From contig JAZSFK010000043.1 in NCBI GenBank assembly GCA_045532175.1, positions 62,001 through 126,000 on the forward strand: a DNA stretch of 64,000 nt, read 5' to 3'. The position numbers were made by a program, and so were the translations under genes. This document shows, piece after piece, positions 41,944 through 51,354 of the stretch. The stretch comes from Fimenecus sp045532175 (lineage in GTDB: Bacteria > Bacillota > Clostridia > Oscillospirales > Acutalibacteraceae). The notes below the pieces were generated by a model that was not told the DNA's origin, did not search any database, and saw nothing but the letters and a program-made list of their open reading frames with translations. Positions within the stretch are counted from its first letter, which is position 1. The number at the start of each line of letters is the position of its first letter.

Positions 41944-42510
41944 TTAAGAATTTAAGCTGTTGATAATAGCAATTACTCGGTCGGAAACATCCTCTATATA
42001 GTCATTTATAACTACATAGTCATAATCCGAAATACATTTTACTTCTTCTTCTGCAATTGCAAGTCTTCTGCTTATATCGTCTTCATCCTCCGTACCTCTT
42101 GAGCGAAGGCGATTTTCAAGTTCCGCCATTGAAGGAGGCATAACAAAAATTCCTACTGAATCCGGATATAATTTCTTTATATTCGAAGCACCCTGAACTT
42201 CAATTTTAAGAATCACGGTTTTTCCTTCACTCAACCATTTATCAATCGGTTCTTTTGGAGTACCGTAAAAATTCGAGCCATATTGTGCAAATTCAAGCAC
42301 CTGACCATTATCAATCATCTCATTAAATTTGTCTGTTGATATAAAATAATAGTCCTTTCCGTCTGTCTCGTTATCCCTGATTGCTCTTGTTGTTAAGGAA
42401 ATTGATTTTTGTAGGTTTTTATCCTTATTAAGGACTATATCAAGAACAGTATCTTTTCCGACTCCAGATGGACCAGAAAAAAGTACAAGTTTACCAGTTT
42501 TATTCCCCAT
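41944..42510 (-). CDS. gmk: Guanylate kinase
   Basis: Phosphorylates GMP to GDP with ATP. The P-loop FSGPSGVGKDTVL follows the short N-terminus MGNKTGKLV. GMP-binding residues are in SLTTRAIRDNETDGKDYYF, and IEVQGASNIK follows. ATG 42510 gives 188 aa, the usual size; the longer upstream frame is an overlap with remA. The start lies 11 bases inside remA. Confidence 0.95.
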   Translation of the reverse strand: MGNKTGKLVLFSGPSGVGKDTVLDIVLNKDKNLQKSISLTTRAIRDNETDGKDYYFISTDKFNEMIDNGQVLEFAQYGSNFYGTPKEPIDKWLSEGKTVILKIEVQGASNIKKLYPDSVGIFVMPPSMAELENRLRSRGTEDEDDISRRLAIAEEEVKCISDYDYVVINDYIEDVSDRVIAIINSLNS

Positions 42511-42766
42511 ATGCCGTTCCCTCAGTTTCATCAATATTTTCCATTCGGTTGAGAATGGTTTCAGCCTTGAGATATGTAGAAACAATGTGGTCACTATCCA
42601 TAATAAGTACCGCCTGCGTTTTTCTGCCTTGAGTGGCATCAATCAACATTCGCTTTTCTTTTGCTTCTGAAATAATTCTTTTTATTGGTGCAGAATCAGT
42701 TGAAACAACAGCAATAACTCTGTCGGCATTAACCGCATTACCAAACCCAACATTGATTAATTTCAT
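42500..42766 (-). CDS. remA: RemA/DUF370 regulator
   Basis: 88 residues starting MKLINVGFGNAVNADRVIA, with the conserved VSTDSAPIKR and ATQGRKTQAVLI segments. In B. subtilis RemA is a DNA-binding activator of matrix genes that forms ring assemblies. It occupies the same place between yicC and gmk as in B. subtilis. Its target genes are unknown here. It overlaps gmk by 11 bases. Confidence 0.93.
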   Translation of the reverse strand: MKLINVGFGNAVNADRVIAVVSTDSAPIKRIISEAKEKRMLIDATQGRKTQAVLIMDSDHIVSTYLKAETILNRMENIDETEGTAYGE

Positions 42767-42775
42767 TATAATACC

Positions 42776-43660
42776 TCATTCAATATTCTGAATCTGTTCT
42801 CTGATTTTTTCAATTTCAGCCTTAATATCAATAACATTTCTTGCTATTGTCACATCCTGTGCTTTTGAACCAATTGTATTTGCCTCACGATTCATCTCCT
42901 GCACAAGAAAATCAGTTTTTCTACCCACCGCGTCGTCACTTTCAAGGAATTGTCTTAATTGGTCGATATGGCTTCTCAGTCTTACGGTTTCTTCTGCAAC
43001 TGCAACCTTATCAGCAAAAATGGCACACTCTGTAAGTAATCTCTGTTCATCAACCTGAACATCGGACAGAAACTCATTAATTCTTGCAAGAAGCTTATCG
43101 TTATACTCTTTAACTGTTTCAGGTGAACGCTGTTCAATAACGGAAACCTTATCAATAATTAAATCCGCACGGGAAAGAACATCGTTTTTGAGCTTTTCTC
43201 CCTCGGTTTCACGCATAAGAATAAACTTATCAACAGCCGAAGAAGTAACCTCTTTTACTGCATTCCAGATTTTCTCCTCATCTGCTTCTTTTTTGTGAGT
43301 TGTAAAAATGTCATTATACCTTGCAAGAGAAGACATAGCCAAATCATCTCTTAAATTGAGTTCATTTCTTTCAGCAAGTTCCTTTAATGCATTAAGATAT
43401 GACTCTGCCAAAGAATGATTTACTAAAATCTCCACCTCATCGTCTTCAAGGTTTTCAACTGAAACATAACATTCAACCTTACCTCGTGAAACCCGTGAGC
43501 CAATATATGATTTTAATTTTTCTTCAAGAAAACCATAACTCCTTGGTACACGAGAGTTGAACTCAAAATATCTATGATTAACACTTTTAATTTCAACTGT
43601 AATACTCATTGTTCCGACAACAGCTTGTGCTCTGCCGTAACCTGTCATACTTCTAATCAT
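42776..43660 (-). CDS. YicC/YloC-family endoribonuclease
   Basis: 294 residues beginning MIRSMTGYGRA, the family's hallmark, with an N-terminal YicC domain and the C-terminal DUF1732 (LRSHIDQLRQFLES, GRKTDFLVQEMNREANTIGSK). Characterised YicC proteins are RNases that cut structured RNA; this one is likely involved in RNA turnover. It lies directly in front of remA. Confidence 0.92.
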   Translation of the reverse strand: MIRSMTGYGRAQAVVGTMSITVEIKSVNHRYFEFNSRVPRSYGFLEEKLKSYIGSRVSRGKVECYVSVENLEDDEVEILVNHSLAESYLNALKELAERNELNLRDDLAMSSLARYNDIFTTHKKEADEEKIWNAVKEVTSSAVDKFILMRETEGEKLKNDVLSRADLIIDKVSVIEQRSPETVKEYNDKLLARINEFLSDVQVDEQRLLTECAIFADKVAVAEETVRLRSHIDQLRQFLESDDAVGRKTDFLVQEMNREANTIGSKAQDVTIARNVIDIKAEIEKIREQIQNIE

Positions 43661-43678
43661 TATATCACTCCAAACGAA

Positions 43679-44053
43679 TTATTTACAGCAACTGCCTTTT
43701 AAAAGCGAAGGAATGTCGCCACTGTAAACACCATCGTTATTTTCAAATCCAAGATGCAACAATACATCGGAAATTTTGTTAATTTTGCAGTAAGCCATAT
43801 AGGCGTTTCTGTTTGCACAGAAATTTAAAGCTGAACGCAAAAAACCTTCAACAAGTAATTTGTCCGAAATATCACACTCAAGAACCTCAATTATACATTT
43901 GTATCCGTCAATTGACATAAGACACTTTCCAACGATATTCTGTTCTTCATCAACGCCGATATATGCACCATATACGACGTCAGTACAATACTCAAAACAA
44001 CTAAATTCTTGTTTTATTGCATCTATTTCTTTTATTGGTTTATAAAATATCAT
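43679..44053 (-). CDS. Hypothetical protein, possibly GNAT-like
   Basis: 124 residues I cannot assign firmly. The pattern AYIGVDEEQNIVGKCLMSI, then EVLECDISDKLLVEGFLRSALNFC and a final LLHLGFEN suggests a reduced acetyltransferase (GNAT) fold with a beta-alpha core, but no acetyl-CoA Gly motif is clear. The end is KGSCCK. It is coupled to rluB by a one-base overlap and is followed by yicC after 18 bases. Confidence 0.6.
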   Translation of the reverse strand: MIFYKPIKEIDAIKQEFSCFEYCTDVVYGAYIGVDEEQNIVGKCLMSIDGYKCIIEVLECDISDKLLVEGFLRSALNFCANRNAYMAYCKINKISDVLLHLGFENNDGVYSGDIPSLLKGSCCK

Positions 44054-44799
44054 TATTTCAAATTCTTTCTATCAAGAGATGCAGCCACTGTAAGCTTATG
44101 AACTTCTTCATCAGTAAGATTACGCCAGTCACCCTGTTTTAACATACCAAGCTTTACTGAGCCAATCTGAGTACGCTTCAATCTTGCGACTTCAAGACCT
44201 AAAGCATCACACATTTTACGAATTTGTCTGTTGCGACCTTCATAAATGATGATTTCTAACACAACTCTGCCCTCTTTTTTTTCTAAAACACGAACCTCAG
44301 ATGGCATAGTCATTCTACCATCAATTTCAATACCTGTAGTAAGGGCAGTAATCTGTTCATCTGTGATTGTAGGTCTAACAGTAACACGATATGTTTTTGG
44401 AACGTGATGGGTTGGATGAGTCAATGCATTGGCAAATTCACCATCATCAGTAAGCAAAAGTAACCCTTCTGAGTCACGGTCAAGTCTGCCAACAGGATAA
44501 ACACGTGTTCCTACGTCTTCAACCAGTTGAGCTACACACTTTCTACCCATTTCATCACTAAGAGTTGTAATAAATCCACGTGGCTTATGAAGCATAATAT
44601 ATGTGTTTTTCTTGCTCTTTCTAATCTTTTTACCTGCAATAACAACTGTATCGTGTTTTGGGTTAATTTTATCACCAATTGAAGCCGGTTTACCATTAAC
44701 TTTAACTTTTCCCGCTGCAATCATCTCTTCAGCCTTACGTCTTGACGCAACGCCACATTCAGACAAGTATTTTTGAAGTCTGATAGTATTATCTGCCAT
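44053..44799 (-). CDS. rluB: 23S rRNA pseudouridine synthase RluB
   Basis: Converts uridine to pseudouridine near position 2605 of 23S rRNA. An N-terminal S4 domain (MADNTIRLQKYLSECGVASRRKAE) precedes the RsuA/RluB core with the catalytic aspartate in GRLDRDSEGLLLLTDDGE (about residue 100) and the segment EGRNRQIRKMCDALG. The basic C-terminal tail is typical. It has 248 aa. The scpA-scpB-DUF2953-ytfJ-rluB order is common in clostridia. Confidence 0.94.
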   Translation of the reverse strand: MADNTIRLQKYLSECGVASRRKAEEMIAAGKVKVNGKPASIGDKINPKHDTVVIAGKKIRKSKKNTYIMLHKPRGFITTLSDEMGRKCVAQLVEDVGTRVYPVGRLDRDSEGLLLLTDDGEFANALTHPTHHVPKTYRVTVRPTITDEQITALTTGIEIDGRMTMPSEVRVLEKKEGRVVLEIIIYEGRNRQIRKMCDALGLEVARLKRTQIGSVKLGMLKQGDWRNLTDEEVHKLTVAASLDRKNLK

Positions 44800-44843
44800 A
44801 ATTCCACCTATGTTTGTATATACTAATACATAAAATCATAGTC

Positions 44844-44862
44844 GAGAGGCGAAACACCCCTC
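44844..44862 (-). other. Intercistronic hairpin between gerW and rluB
   Basis: An 8-bp stem with two G-U pairs, GAGAGGCG (44844-44851) with CACCCCTC (44855-44862) and an AAA loop, in the 90-base gap between gerW and rluB, the largest gap in the block. There is no strong T-run after it, so it is more likely a processing or stability element than a terminator. Confidence 0.4.
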
Positions 44863-44889
44863 AACAATGATTTCTTTTATAATCTTATG

Positions 44890-45342
44890 TTATGCGTTTT
44901 CTTCTGCAGAAACAGGAACAACCTGGTCATTAACGCTATCTACTGCGGACTTAAATGAATTTTCCATTTTAGTCTTGTTGATAACATTAGAAACCTTATC
45001 AAACATTTCAGGTACAAGGCTAACTGCTCTTTCTGCAACATTATCAAATGCTGTAATATGCTTAATATCAACATTTCCATAAGCATCAATAATTAAAAAT
45101 GCAACAGGAAGAATAGTAACACCGGCACCTCCGCCACCGCCAAAAATATCCTTGTTATTCTTTGATGGGAAGTCTGAACCGCCTGATGCGAAGCCATAAG
45201 TAACTTTTGAAACTGGAATAATTGTCACTCCACCCTCAACCTTCATTGGTTCACCAATGATTGTACTTACGTTAACAAGGTCCTTTACCTTTTCTATTGT
45301 TGATTCAAGAATTCCTGCTGCTGATGATTTATCTTTCATCAT
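44890..45342 (-). CDS. gerW: GerW-family sporulation protein (YtfJ)
   Basis: About 150 residues with the YtfJ/GerW hallmarks: a GEPMKVEGGVTIIPVSKVTYGFASGG segment and the glycine-rich loop FGGGGGAGVTILPVAFLII. In B. subtilis GerW is needed for response to some germinants and is made in sporulation. ATG 45342 is chosen because AAGGTGG precedes it; it overlaps the DUF2953 gene by 14 bases. Confidence 0.92.
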   Translation of the reverse strand: MMKDKSSAAGILESTIEKVKDLVNVSTIIGEPMKVEGGVTIIPVSKVTYGFASGGSDFPSKNNKDIFGGGGGAGVTILPVAFLIIDAYGNVDIKHITAFDNVAERAVSLVPEMFDKVSNVINKTKMENSFKSAVDSVNDQVVPVSAEENA

Positions 45343-46042
45343 TTGCACCACCTTCATTTTGATTTATATTATTATTTGATTTATTTTTAATTCCCTTGAG
45401 GAATTTTAATACAACTTTAAATACTAGTCTGAAAACTAAAACAAAAACAGCATTGATAAAGAAAATTGGTCTGATATGTACTGATAAAGCAAACTGTGCA
45501 CTATTTTTTACACCAATAAAATCAGGTTCAATTTCACAATCATATTTTTTTACCGGTAACTGAGTACAGATATATGACAATGCCGGAAATATCTTCTGAC
45601 ACATTCTGCCATATTCCATAGCCGTTTCAGCAGCGTCGCAACCACCTGTAATAGTCATAAATAAATATAATTCACGGATAACTATATGCTTTTTAAAAGA
45701 ATGAAACATTTTTCCAAGAGAATATGCAGCATTATTAATTAACTGTACAACTCCGTCAAAGCCCTGATTGTTATAAAATGTTACGAAAATATTATCCTTT
45801 TTTTCCTTTGGTGTTTCCTCTGACTCCGGCTCTTTTTTTTCTTCCTTAGGCTTCTTTTCTTTTTTAGGTTTTTCCTTTTTGGGCTTATCGCTCTTCTTAG
45901 CAGGTAAAATCGGAATCTTTATAAACAACCAAGAAACATCTAGTTTAAACTCGTCAAAAAACTCTGCATTAATTGTAATTCTTACACTCAAAAGAATTAC
46001 AAAAAAGGCAATAATACCAAGAAAAATATATAGTCCCGTCAT
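45329..46042 (-). CDS. DUF2953 membrane protein
   Basis: 237 residues: an N-terminal transmembrane helix (1-24), a lysine- and glutamate-rich charged linker (about 50-85, many KK/EE runs), and a DUF2953 domain with a C-terminal membrane region (about 185-220). In B. subtilis the related YtfI is a sporulation protein next to YtfJ. The role is unknown. Overlap with gerW suggests coupled translation. Confidence 0.85.
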   Translation of the reverse strand: MTGLYIFLGIIAFFVILLSVRITINAEFFDEFKLDVSWLFIKIPILPAKKSDKPKKEKPKKEKKPKEEKKEPESEETPKEKKDNIFVTFYNNQGFDGVVQLINNAAYSLGKMFHSFKKHIVIRELYLFMTITGGCDAAETAMEYGRMCQKIFPALSYICTQLPVKKYDCEIEPDFIGVKNSAQFALSVHIRPIFFINAVFVLVFRLVFKVVLKFLKGIKNKSNNNINQNEGGANDER

Positions 46043-46075
46043 TAAAACACCTCCTTAATTTATATAATAAATCAA

Positions 46076-46654
46076 TTATTCTTCATCTTGTTCTATATCA
46101 TTTTTTTGATATTCATCAGTTGATTCTTCAATGTTCTTTTCTGGAAGCTCAGGCAATTCATCAAGGGATGAAATTGAAAAACATCGAAGAAAATCAGGTG
46201 TTGTGCCGTAAACTAAAGGTCTGCCGGGCAAATCCAATCTACCCTTTTCTTCAATTAACTTTTTCTGACAAAGAGTTGAAATAACACCACTACAGTCAAC
46301 ACCACGAATCTGCTCAATAAAAGATTTTGTAACAGGTTGATTATAAGCTATGACAGCCAGAACCTCAAATGCAGCAGCGGAAAGCGGTGTGTTTTTTCGA
46401 AGTTCCAAAACATCTCTTATAATCTCCGCATACTCAGTTCTTGAAGATAACTGATACATATTGTCAAGCTTAAGCACACAAATTCCGCTGTTTCTCTCAT
46501 CAAGTTTTGCTGATAAATTTAAGATAACCTGTTCACAAACATCCGGCTCAATGTCAAGAGCTTCAGCGATTCTGTCAAGTTCAATAGGTTCACCTGAAGC
46601 AAAAAGTATCGCTTCAACAGCAGCCTGTAATTTACTTGCTTTCATCAATTCCAC
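46076..46654 (-). CDS. scpB: Segregation and condensation protein B
   Basis: 192 residues of the ScpB winged-helix protein, which bridges ScpA and SMC in the bacterial condensin. The landmarks are AAVEAILFASGEPI near the N-terminus, the LSAAAFEVLAVIAYNQPVTK segment (near 94), and LPGRPLVYGTTPDFL. An acidic C-terminal tail ends in NDIEQDEE. It overlaps scpA by 10 bases. Confidence 0.95.
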   Translation of the reverse strand: MELMKASKLQAAVEAILFASGEPIELDRIAEALDIEPDVCEQVILNLSAKLDERNSGICVLKLDNMYQLSSRTEYAEIIRDVLELRKNTPLSAAAFEVLAVIAYNQPVTKSFIEQIRGVDCSGVISTLCQKKLIEEKGRLDLPGRPLVYGTTPDFLRCFSISSLDELPELPEKNIEESTDEYQKNDIEQDEE

Positions 46655-47382
46655 TCCTCGCTAACATCTGTAAAATCAGAATCTAAAAGTTCAACCTGTG
46701 TATCCTCGCCGTCACCTGTTACCTTTACCTTTTTTGATTTAGTTAATTCAAGAACTGCCAAAAATGTTGCAACAATATCCGAACGGGACTCTGCATCATC
46801 AAAGAGAGATTTCCAATGCGTTTTTGTTCCTTTTTTTGATAGCTTTTTAAATATACTTGAAATCTTTGAGCTGACAGAAACAACCTTTTTAACAACAATT
46901 TCGCGAAAGGCTTCAATCGGTGGCGGTAAAAGTCTCATTTTCTTACCGGTGGCAGAAACATAAGCCGAAAAAAGCTCCTCAGGCTCGTGAAGTCTTTTGT
47001 ATGTCTGGTCAACCTCAATTTTTTCGGCATTTCTAATAAATGTAGAAAATCCTTCTGTATTTTCAGCAAGTTTTTCAGCCATAAGTTTCATATCGCGATA
47101 TTCAATCAATTCGCCCTGAAGCTCTTGTTTAAGTTCTTCTGCTTCAGTATAAACCGGTAGAAGTGAAACCGACTTCATATATACCAATCGTGCTGCCATC
47201 TCAAGAAATTCGGATGCAACATACATATCTTCCTCTTGCATTTGACGGACATATTCAACATATTGTTCGACCAAGGTGACAATTGGTATGTCGTTTATAT
47301 TCAATTTATGCTTTGATATAAGATGCAGGAGCAAGTCCATCGGACCTTCAAATACATCTAATTTATAAGAAATCTTTTCCAT
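46645..47382 (-). CDS. scpA: Segregation and condensation protein A
   Basis: 245 residues of the kleisin ScpA, which closes the SMC ring. The N-terminal helix region has LDVFEGPMDLLLHLISKHKLN, followed by the middle linker and C-terminal winged helix with FLAVLELTKSKKVKV. Start and stop lie tightly between the M50 peptidase gene and scpB. Confidence 0.95.
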   Translation of the reverse strand: MEKISYKLDVFEGPMDLLLHLISKHKLNINDIPIVTLVEQYVEYVRQMQEEDMYVASEFLEMAARLVYMKSVSLLPVYTEAEELKQELQGELIEYRDMKLMAEKLAENTEGFSTFIRNAEKIEVDQTYKRLHEPEELFSAYVSATGKKMRLLPPPIEAFREIVVKKVVSVSSKISSIFKKLSKKGTKTHWKSLFDDAESRSDIVATFLAVLELTKSKKVKVTGDGEDTQVELLDSDFTDVSEEWN

Positions 47383-47391
47383 AAACTGTCC

Positions 47392-48066
47392 TTAAAAAAC
47401 TGAAAATGGTATTTCACATATTTTTGAAAATAAGCCAATAATAAAGTTCGAAGCAATAGAAAGCGGTCCTGAAAGAACACCTGTTAATATCAAAAGGAAA
47501 ACAACCAAAACAATATATCTTTCATACTGCATAAACTTGAAATAATACTTTGCAGGAATCAAAAGCTGTAATATTCTTGAACCATCCAATGGTGGTATTG
47601 GCAAAAGATTGAACACAGCAAGATTAACATTAACCACACCGGCAAAAAACAAGAAATAGTATATTGCACTTAACAATACGGTAGGATTACTGTAGTAAAA
47701 CACTTTAACAAGCGTTGCAAAGAAAATGCAGATAAAAGACATTATCAAATTAGATATTGGTCCTGCAATTGCAGTTAAAGCCATTCCCTTTTTTGGGTCT
47801 TTAAAATTTCTTGGATTAACATTAACAGGTTTTGCATAACCAAAACCGCAGAGAAAAATCATAACAGCACCAATCGGTGAAATATGAGCCATCGGATTTA
47901 AAGTTAATCTGCCGTTATACCTCGGTGTATTATCTCCAAGCTTTGTTGCAATTAAAGCATGTGCATATTCATGAACCGGCATTGTGCAGAAAATTACAAA
48001 AAGTCTTGAAAAGAATGTAATAATAAGTTCAAGAGGTTCTCCGCCTCTTATTAAATCTAAAATCAT
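47392..48066 (-). CDS. Site-2 protease family membrane metalloprotease
   Basis: 224 residues of the M50 peptidase family (YwhC/SpoIVFB-like minimal type). The zinc motif PVHEYAHALIATKLGD is near residue 32 and the third ligand segment is NLLPIPPLDGSRI (near 153), with about five transmembrane helices. It lies before scpA in clostridial genomes. The substrate is unknown. Confidence 0.9.
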   Translation of the reverse strand: MILDLIRGGEPLELIITFFSRLFVIFCTMPVHEYAHALIATKLGDNTPRYNGRLTLNPMAHISPIGAVMIFLCGFGYAKPVNVNPRNFKDPKKGMALTAIAGPISNLIMSFICIFFATLVKVFYYSNPTVLLSAIYYFLFFAGVVNVNLAVFNLLPIPPLDGSRILQLLIPAKYYFKFMQYERYIVLVVFLLILTGVLSGPLSIASNFIIGLFSKICEIPFSVF

Positions 48067-48094
48067 TTTTTACCAATCTTTCTCTAAAATATAA

Positions 48095-48925
48095 TTATAT
48101 TCTAAAAGTTACAATTCTGTCAATATTGTTAAAATCAAAAATTACATTTTTCTCTTTATATGCCCCATCAAAAATGCTGATAACATCCCGACTTTGATTA
48201 TCCCCACACTCAAATGCCATATACCCGTTACATTTCACCTTACTTCTCCATTTTTTAGCGAGACATCGGTAAAAATCCAACCCATCCGTTCCGCCATTCA
48301 ATGCGGTTATCGGCTCAAAGGAAACTTCTTTTTGTAAACCTTGAATTTCCTTTGTTGGGATATAAGGTGGATTAGAAACAATTAAATCAGCTAATGGCAA
48401 ATCGGACAAATCCGTTGTAAACAAATCATTGTTGAGCAATATTACGTTATTAAGTGAAAGGTTTATTGTATTCTTTTTTAGAAATTCAAAAGCAGTTTTT
48501 TCCTTTTCCAATAAGTAAACAGTAGCATTTGGTAAGTGTTTTGCAATAGTAAGTCCTATGCATCCCGTGCCTGCACACAAATCAAAAACAACAGGATTTT
48601 TTGTGTGCTTCAATTTTTCTAAAGTAAAATCAACAAGCAACTCTGTTTCAGGTCTTGGAATCAGGACTCCTTCGCCTACGAAAAACGTTAAATCATAAAA
48701 ATCCCATTTACCTAAAATATACTGTAAAGGTTCTCCGGCTTTTCGTCTGTCAATAACACTGTTTACCAAGCAGATATCGTTATCAGATACAGAATTATCA
48801 CTGAAAAATATCTTTTCCCTTTTTATATTTAAAAAATCCTCAAATATGCATTGAGCCTCAAACTCACCGCAATCGGAAAAAGACAACTGAGTCTTACAAA
48901 AATCAAACAACTCCTTAACCGTCAT
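48095..48925 (-). CDS. prmC: Peptide chain release factor N5-glutamine methyltransferase
   Basis: Methylates the GGQ glutamine of RF1 and RF2. SAM motif I is VFDLCAGTGCIGL (near 115), followed by the active-site motif NPPYIP (near 186). The N-terminal helical domain is conserved. It has 276 aa. The overlap of 4 bases with the DUF1385 gene matches the DUF1385-prmC arrangement in clostridia; prfA, often next to it, is not seen here. Confidence 0.94.
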   Translation of the reverse strand: MTVKELFDFCKTQLSFSDCGEFEAQCIFEDFLNIKREKIFFSDNSVSDNDICLVNSVIDRRKAGEPLQYILGKWDFYDLTFFVGEGVLIPRPETELLVDFTLEKLKHTKNPVVFDLCAGTGCIGLTIAKHLPNATVYLLEKEKTAFEFLKKNTINLSLNNVILLNNDLFTTDLSDLPLADLIVSNPPYIPTKEIQGLQKEVSFEPITALNGGTDGLDFYRCLAKKWRSKVKCNGYMAFECGDNQSRDVISIFDGAYKEKNVIFDFNNIDRIVTFRI

Positions 48926-49902
48926 TTAATCATATCATCCTCCGGATTATCAGTAATAACAGCCTTCATAGATTCGATTGCGACCTCAATTATATCATCA
49001 GTTGGTTCAACCGTTGTAATTCTTTGCATAAGCAAACCGGGATATGAAAGAATTTTTACAATAAAGTTATCATGCTTACCTGCAAATTTAATAAATTCAT
49101 ATCCAACGCCCATAACAAATGGTAATATGGCTATTTTTATAAGCATCCAAAGAATTTTGTTGATATTGGCCAACGATGGAAAAATAAGTACTAAGGAGAA
49201 TGAAAGCACCATACTCAATATAAGCATAACAAACATAAACGCAGTTCCGCATCTTGGATGAAATCTTGACATTTTTCTTACATTTTCAACTGTTAAATCA
49301 AGTCCGTTTTCGTAACAGAATATAGTTTTGTGTTCAGCACCGTGATACATAAACACACGTTTTATCATTGACATCCTTGATACAGCAACCATATAAAGAA
49401 TAAATATTATTATTCTTAAAATGCCCTCAAGTAAAGAATGATATTTTGATATGTCGTTATTGGGTAGTATAAATTTGTCAAAAAGGTCCACAAGCTCAAT
49501 AGGAAACCATAAGAAAATAGCCATTGCTAGTAAAACTCCCAAAATTGACGAAACTGTAGTTACTACGGCGGTCATTTTTTCACTCAAATGCTCCGACAAC
49601 CACTTATCAAGCTTTGACATATCCTCTTCTTTTTCATCTTCTGTAAGTGCTTTATCCGCTGATTTCATAAGATATTTGTAGCCTGTAATCATTGATTCAG
49701 CAAACGCCGCAACACCACGAATTATAGGTAACCCCAAAATCTTATTTTTTTTCGTAATAGGAACAAATTGTTCGACCTCTGTATCAATAGTTCCATCAGG
49801 CATACGCACCGACATAGCCGTGCCCTTAGGACCTCTCATCATAATTCCCTCTATAAGTGCTTGTCCACCAATAGATGTTTTGTGTTGTTTCTTTTCGTTC
49901 AA
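48922..49902 (-). CDS. DUF1385 membrane protein
   Basis: 326 residues with the family start SIGGQALIEGIMMRGPK and the segment YHGAEHKTIFCYE (near 188), followed by FHPRCGTAF (near 215). Four to six transmembrane helices. The HGAEHK motif and conserved His and Cys suggest metal binding, possibly an enzyme. Function not known. Confidence 0.9.
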   Translation of the reverse strand: MNEKKQHKTSIGGQALIEGIMMRGPKGTAMSVRMPDGTIDTEVEQFVPITKKNKILGLPIIRGVAAFAESMITGYKYLMKSADKALTEDEKEEDMSKLDKWLSEHLSEKMTAVVTTVSSILGVLLAMAIFLWFPIELVDLFDKFILPNNDISKYHSLLEGILRIIIFILYMVAVSRMSMIKRVFMYHGAEHKTIFCYENGLDLTVENVRKMSRFHPRCGTAFMFVMLILSMVLSFSLVLIFPSLANINKILWMLIKIAILPFVMGVGYEFIKFAGKHDNFIVKILSYPGLLMQRITTVEPTDDIIEVAIESMKAVITDNPEDDMIK

Positions 49903-49915
49903 AATATATTACTCC

Positions 49916-51319
49916 TTACTTTCTTCTTGGTAATGATATGACAACAGTTGTGCCGTTTCCAACTTCACTGTCAATAGTCAAGCTACCCTTGTGTAATTTT
50001 ATGATTTCATCGGTAACTGCAAGACCAATACCGCTACCACGAGCACTATTGTTTGCTTTATAGAATTTTTCTTTAATTCTCGGAAGGTCATTTTTTGATA
50101 TTCCGCAACCGTTATCACTGATTATAATCTTAACATATTCACTTTCAGCTTTTAAAGATACTTTTACAAAGCCGTTTTTCTTATTATACTTAAAGCTGTT
50201 ATCGATTATATTAACAAGAGATTGTTTGAGACGGTTTTTATCACCATGTATTATAATTCCGTTTTTGGGTATGTCTGTGATTAACTCAATATGTTCACGT
50301 TCTGAACGACTTTCAAACACCTTCAGAACCTCTGAAATTTCTTTTACAATATCAATCTGCGAAGTTTTCAACGAAAGTCGTCCGCTTTCCATTCTTGAAA
50401 AGTCCAGCAAATCTTCAACTAAATCAGTTAATCGTTCTGATTCGTTAACAATAACATCCAACCCTTTATCCAAAAGGACTTCGTCATTTTTTGTTTCTCT
50501 GATAGTTTCACCCCAACCTTTAATAGCGGTAAGAGGTGTTCTTAATTCGTGTGAAACTGTTGAAATGAATTCGTTTTTCATTCTTTCAGCTTTACCAATT
50601 TCATAAGCCATATTATTTATGGTTTCACAAAGCTGACCAATTTCATCATCATATTTGTGTTTCTCTATTGAAACATCAAAATCGCCTTTTGCAATTTTTG
50701 AGGCAGTATCATTTATTTTTCTTACAGGATTAATGATTGATTTTATAAAGAAAACACCTGAAGTAACAGCGAACGATATAACCAACATCACAGCTATACC
50801 GATGATAATCCAAATAATGATTATTTGCTTATTTATATCTTCCAGGGAAATTATATATCTTATTGCGCCAGATACACCTTGTTCATTTTCAGGCAAAATA
50901 TATGTTAGAGCCATTATACTCTCACCATTCTTCATTTTGCCTATCCATTCTCCCTTACCGTTTTCGTTCGCCTTAGCATAACCATAATCAGGAAAAGGTT
51001 CTCCATCAACTGAAAATCCGGTTGAAGAAACAACTACATCACCATTTCCGTCGATAACCCAAACCTCCATTACATTTTTATCGGCAAAGCTATCAACAAA
51101 ATTTTTAGCCATTTTATTAAAAGCTTCATCATCTGCACCGGTGTTTGAATTAAAATGCGACATAACCAATGAAGTAGCTCTTGAATTTAATGCCATTTTA
51201 ACTGAGTTATAGTATTGTCTTTTAATCATTACACCTGAAAAAATTCCAACAGTCAGAATAATTAACACTGTGCTTGCCAGAACGGTCATTACCCAACGTT
51301 TAACTATACTATTTTTCAT
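49916..51319 (-). CDS. Sensor histidine kinase
   Basis: 467 residues, membrane-bound. Two transmembrane helices (about 9-32 and 166-195) enclose an extracytoplasmic sensor region. A HAMP domain follows (about 195-247), then HisKA with the phosphorylated His257 in STVSHELRTPL, and the HATPase domain (NIIDNSFKYN, DNGCGI, GSGIGLAV). It is placed directly behind its response regulator with 35 bases between. The input signal is unknown; a gene for an FG-GAP-like membrane protein precedes the pair. Confidence 0.93.
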   Translation of the reverse strand: MKNSIVKRWVMTVLASTVLIILTVGIFSGVMIKRQYYNSVKMALNSRATSLVMSHFNSNTGADDEAFNKMAKNFVDSFADKNVMEVWVIDGNGDVVVSSTGFSVDGEPFPDYGYAKANENGKGEWIGKMKNGESIMALTYILPENEQGVSGAIRYIISLEDINKQIIIIWIIIGIAVMLVISFAVTSGVFFIKSIINPVRKINDTASKIAKGDFDVSIEKHKYDDEIGQLCETINNMAYEIGKAERMKNEFISTVSHELRTPLTAIKGWGETIRETKNDEVLLDKGLDVIVNESERLTDLVEDLLDFSRMESGRLSLKTSQIDIVKEISEVLKVFESRSEREHIELITDIPKNGIIIHGDKNRLKQSLVNIIDNSFKYNKKNGFVKVSLKAESEYVKIIISDNGCGISKNDLPRIKEKFYKANNSARGSGIGLAVTDEIIKLHKGSLTIDSEVGNGTTVVISLPRRK

Positions 51320-51354
51320 TGAGTATCACCACCTGCCAAATAATTAAAAATGAA

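Noticed and set aside
42511..42642. Extended guanylate kinase start
   Set aside because: The added 44 residues come from remA read in another frame; the family starts at the P-loop region and the internal ATG gives the correct length.
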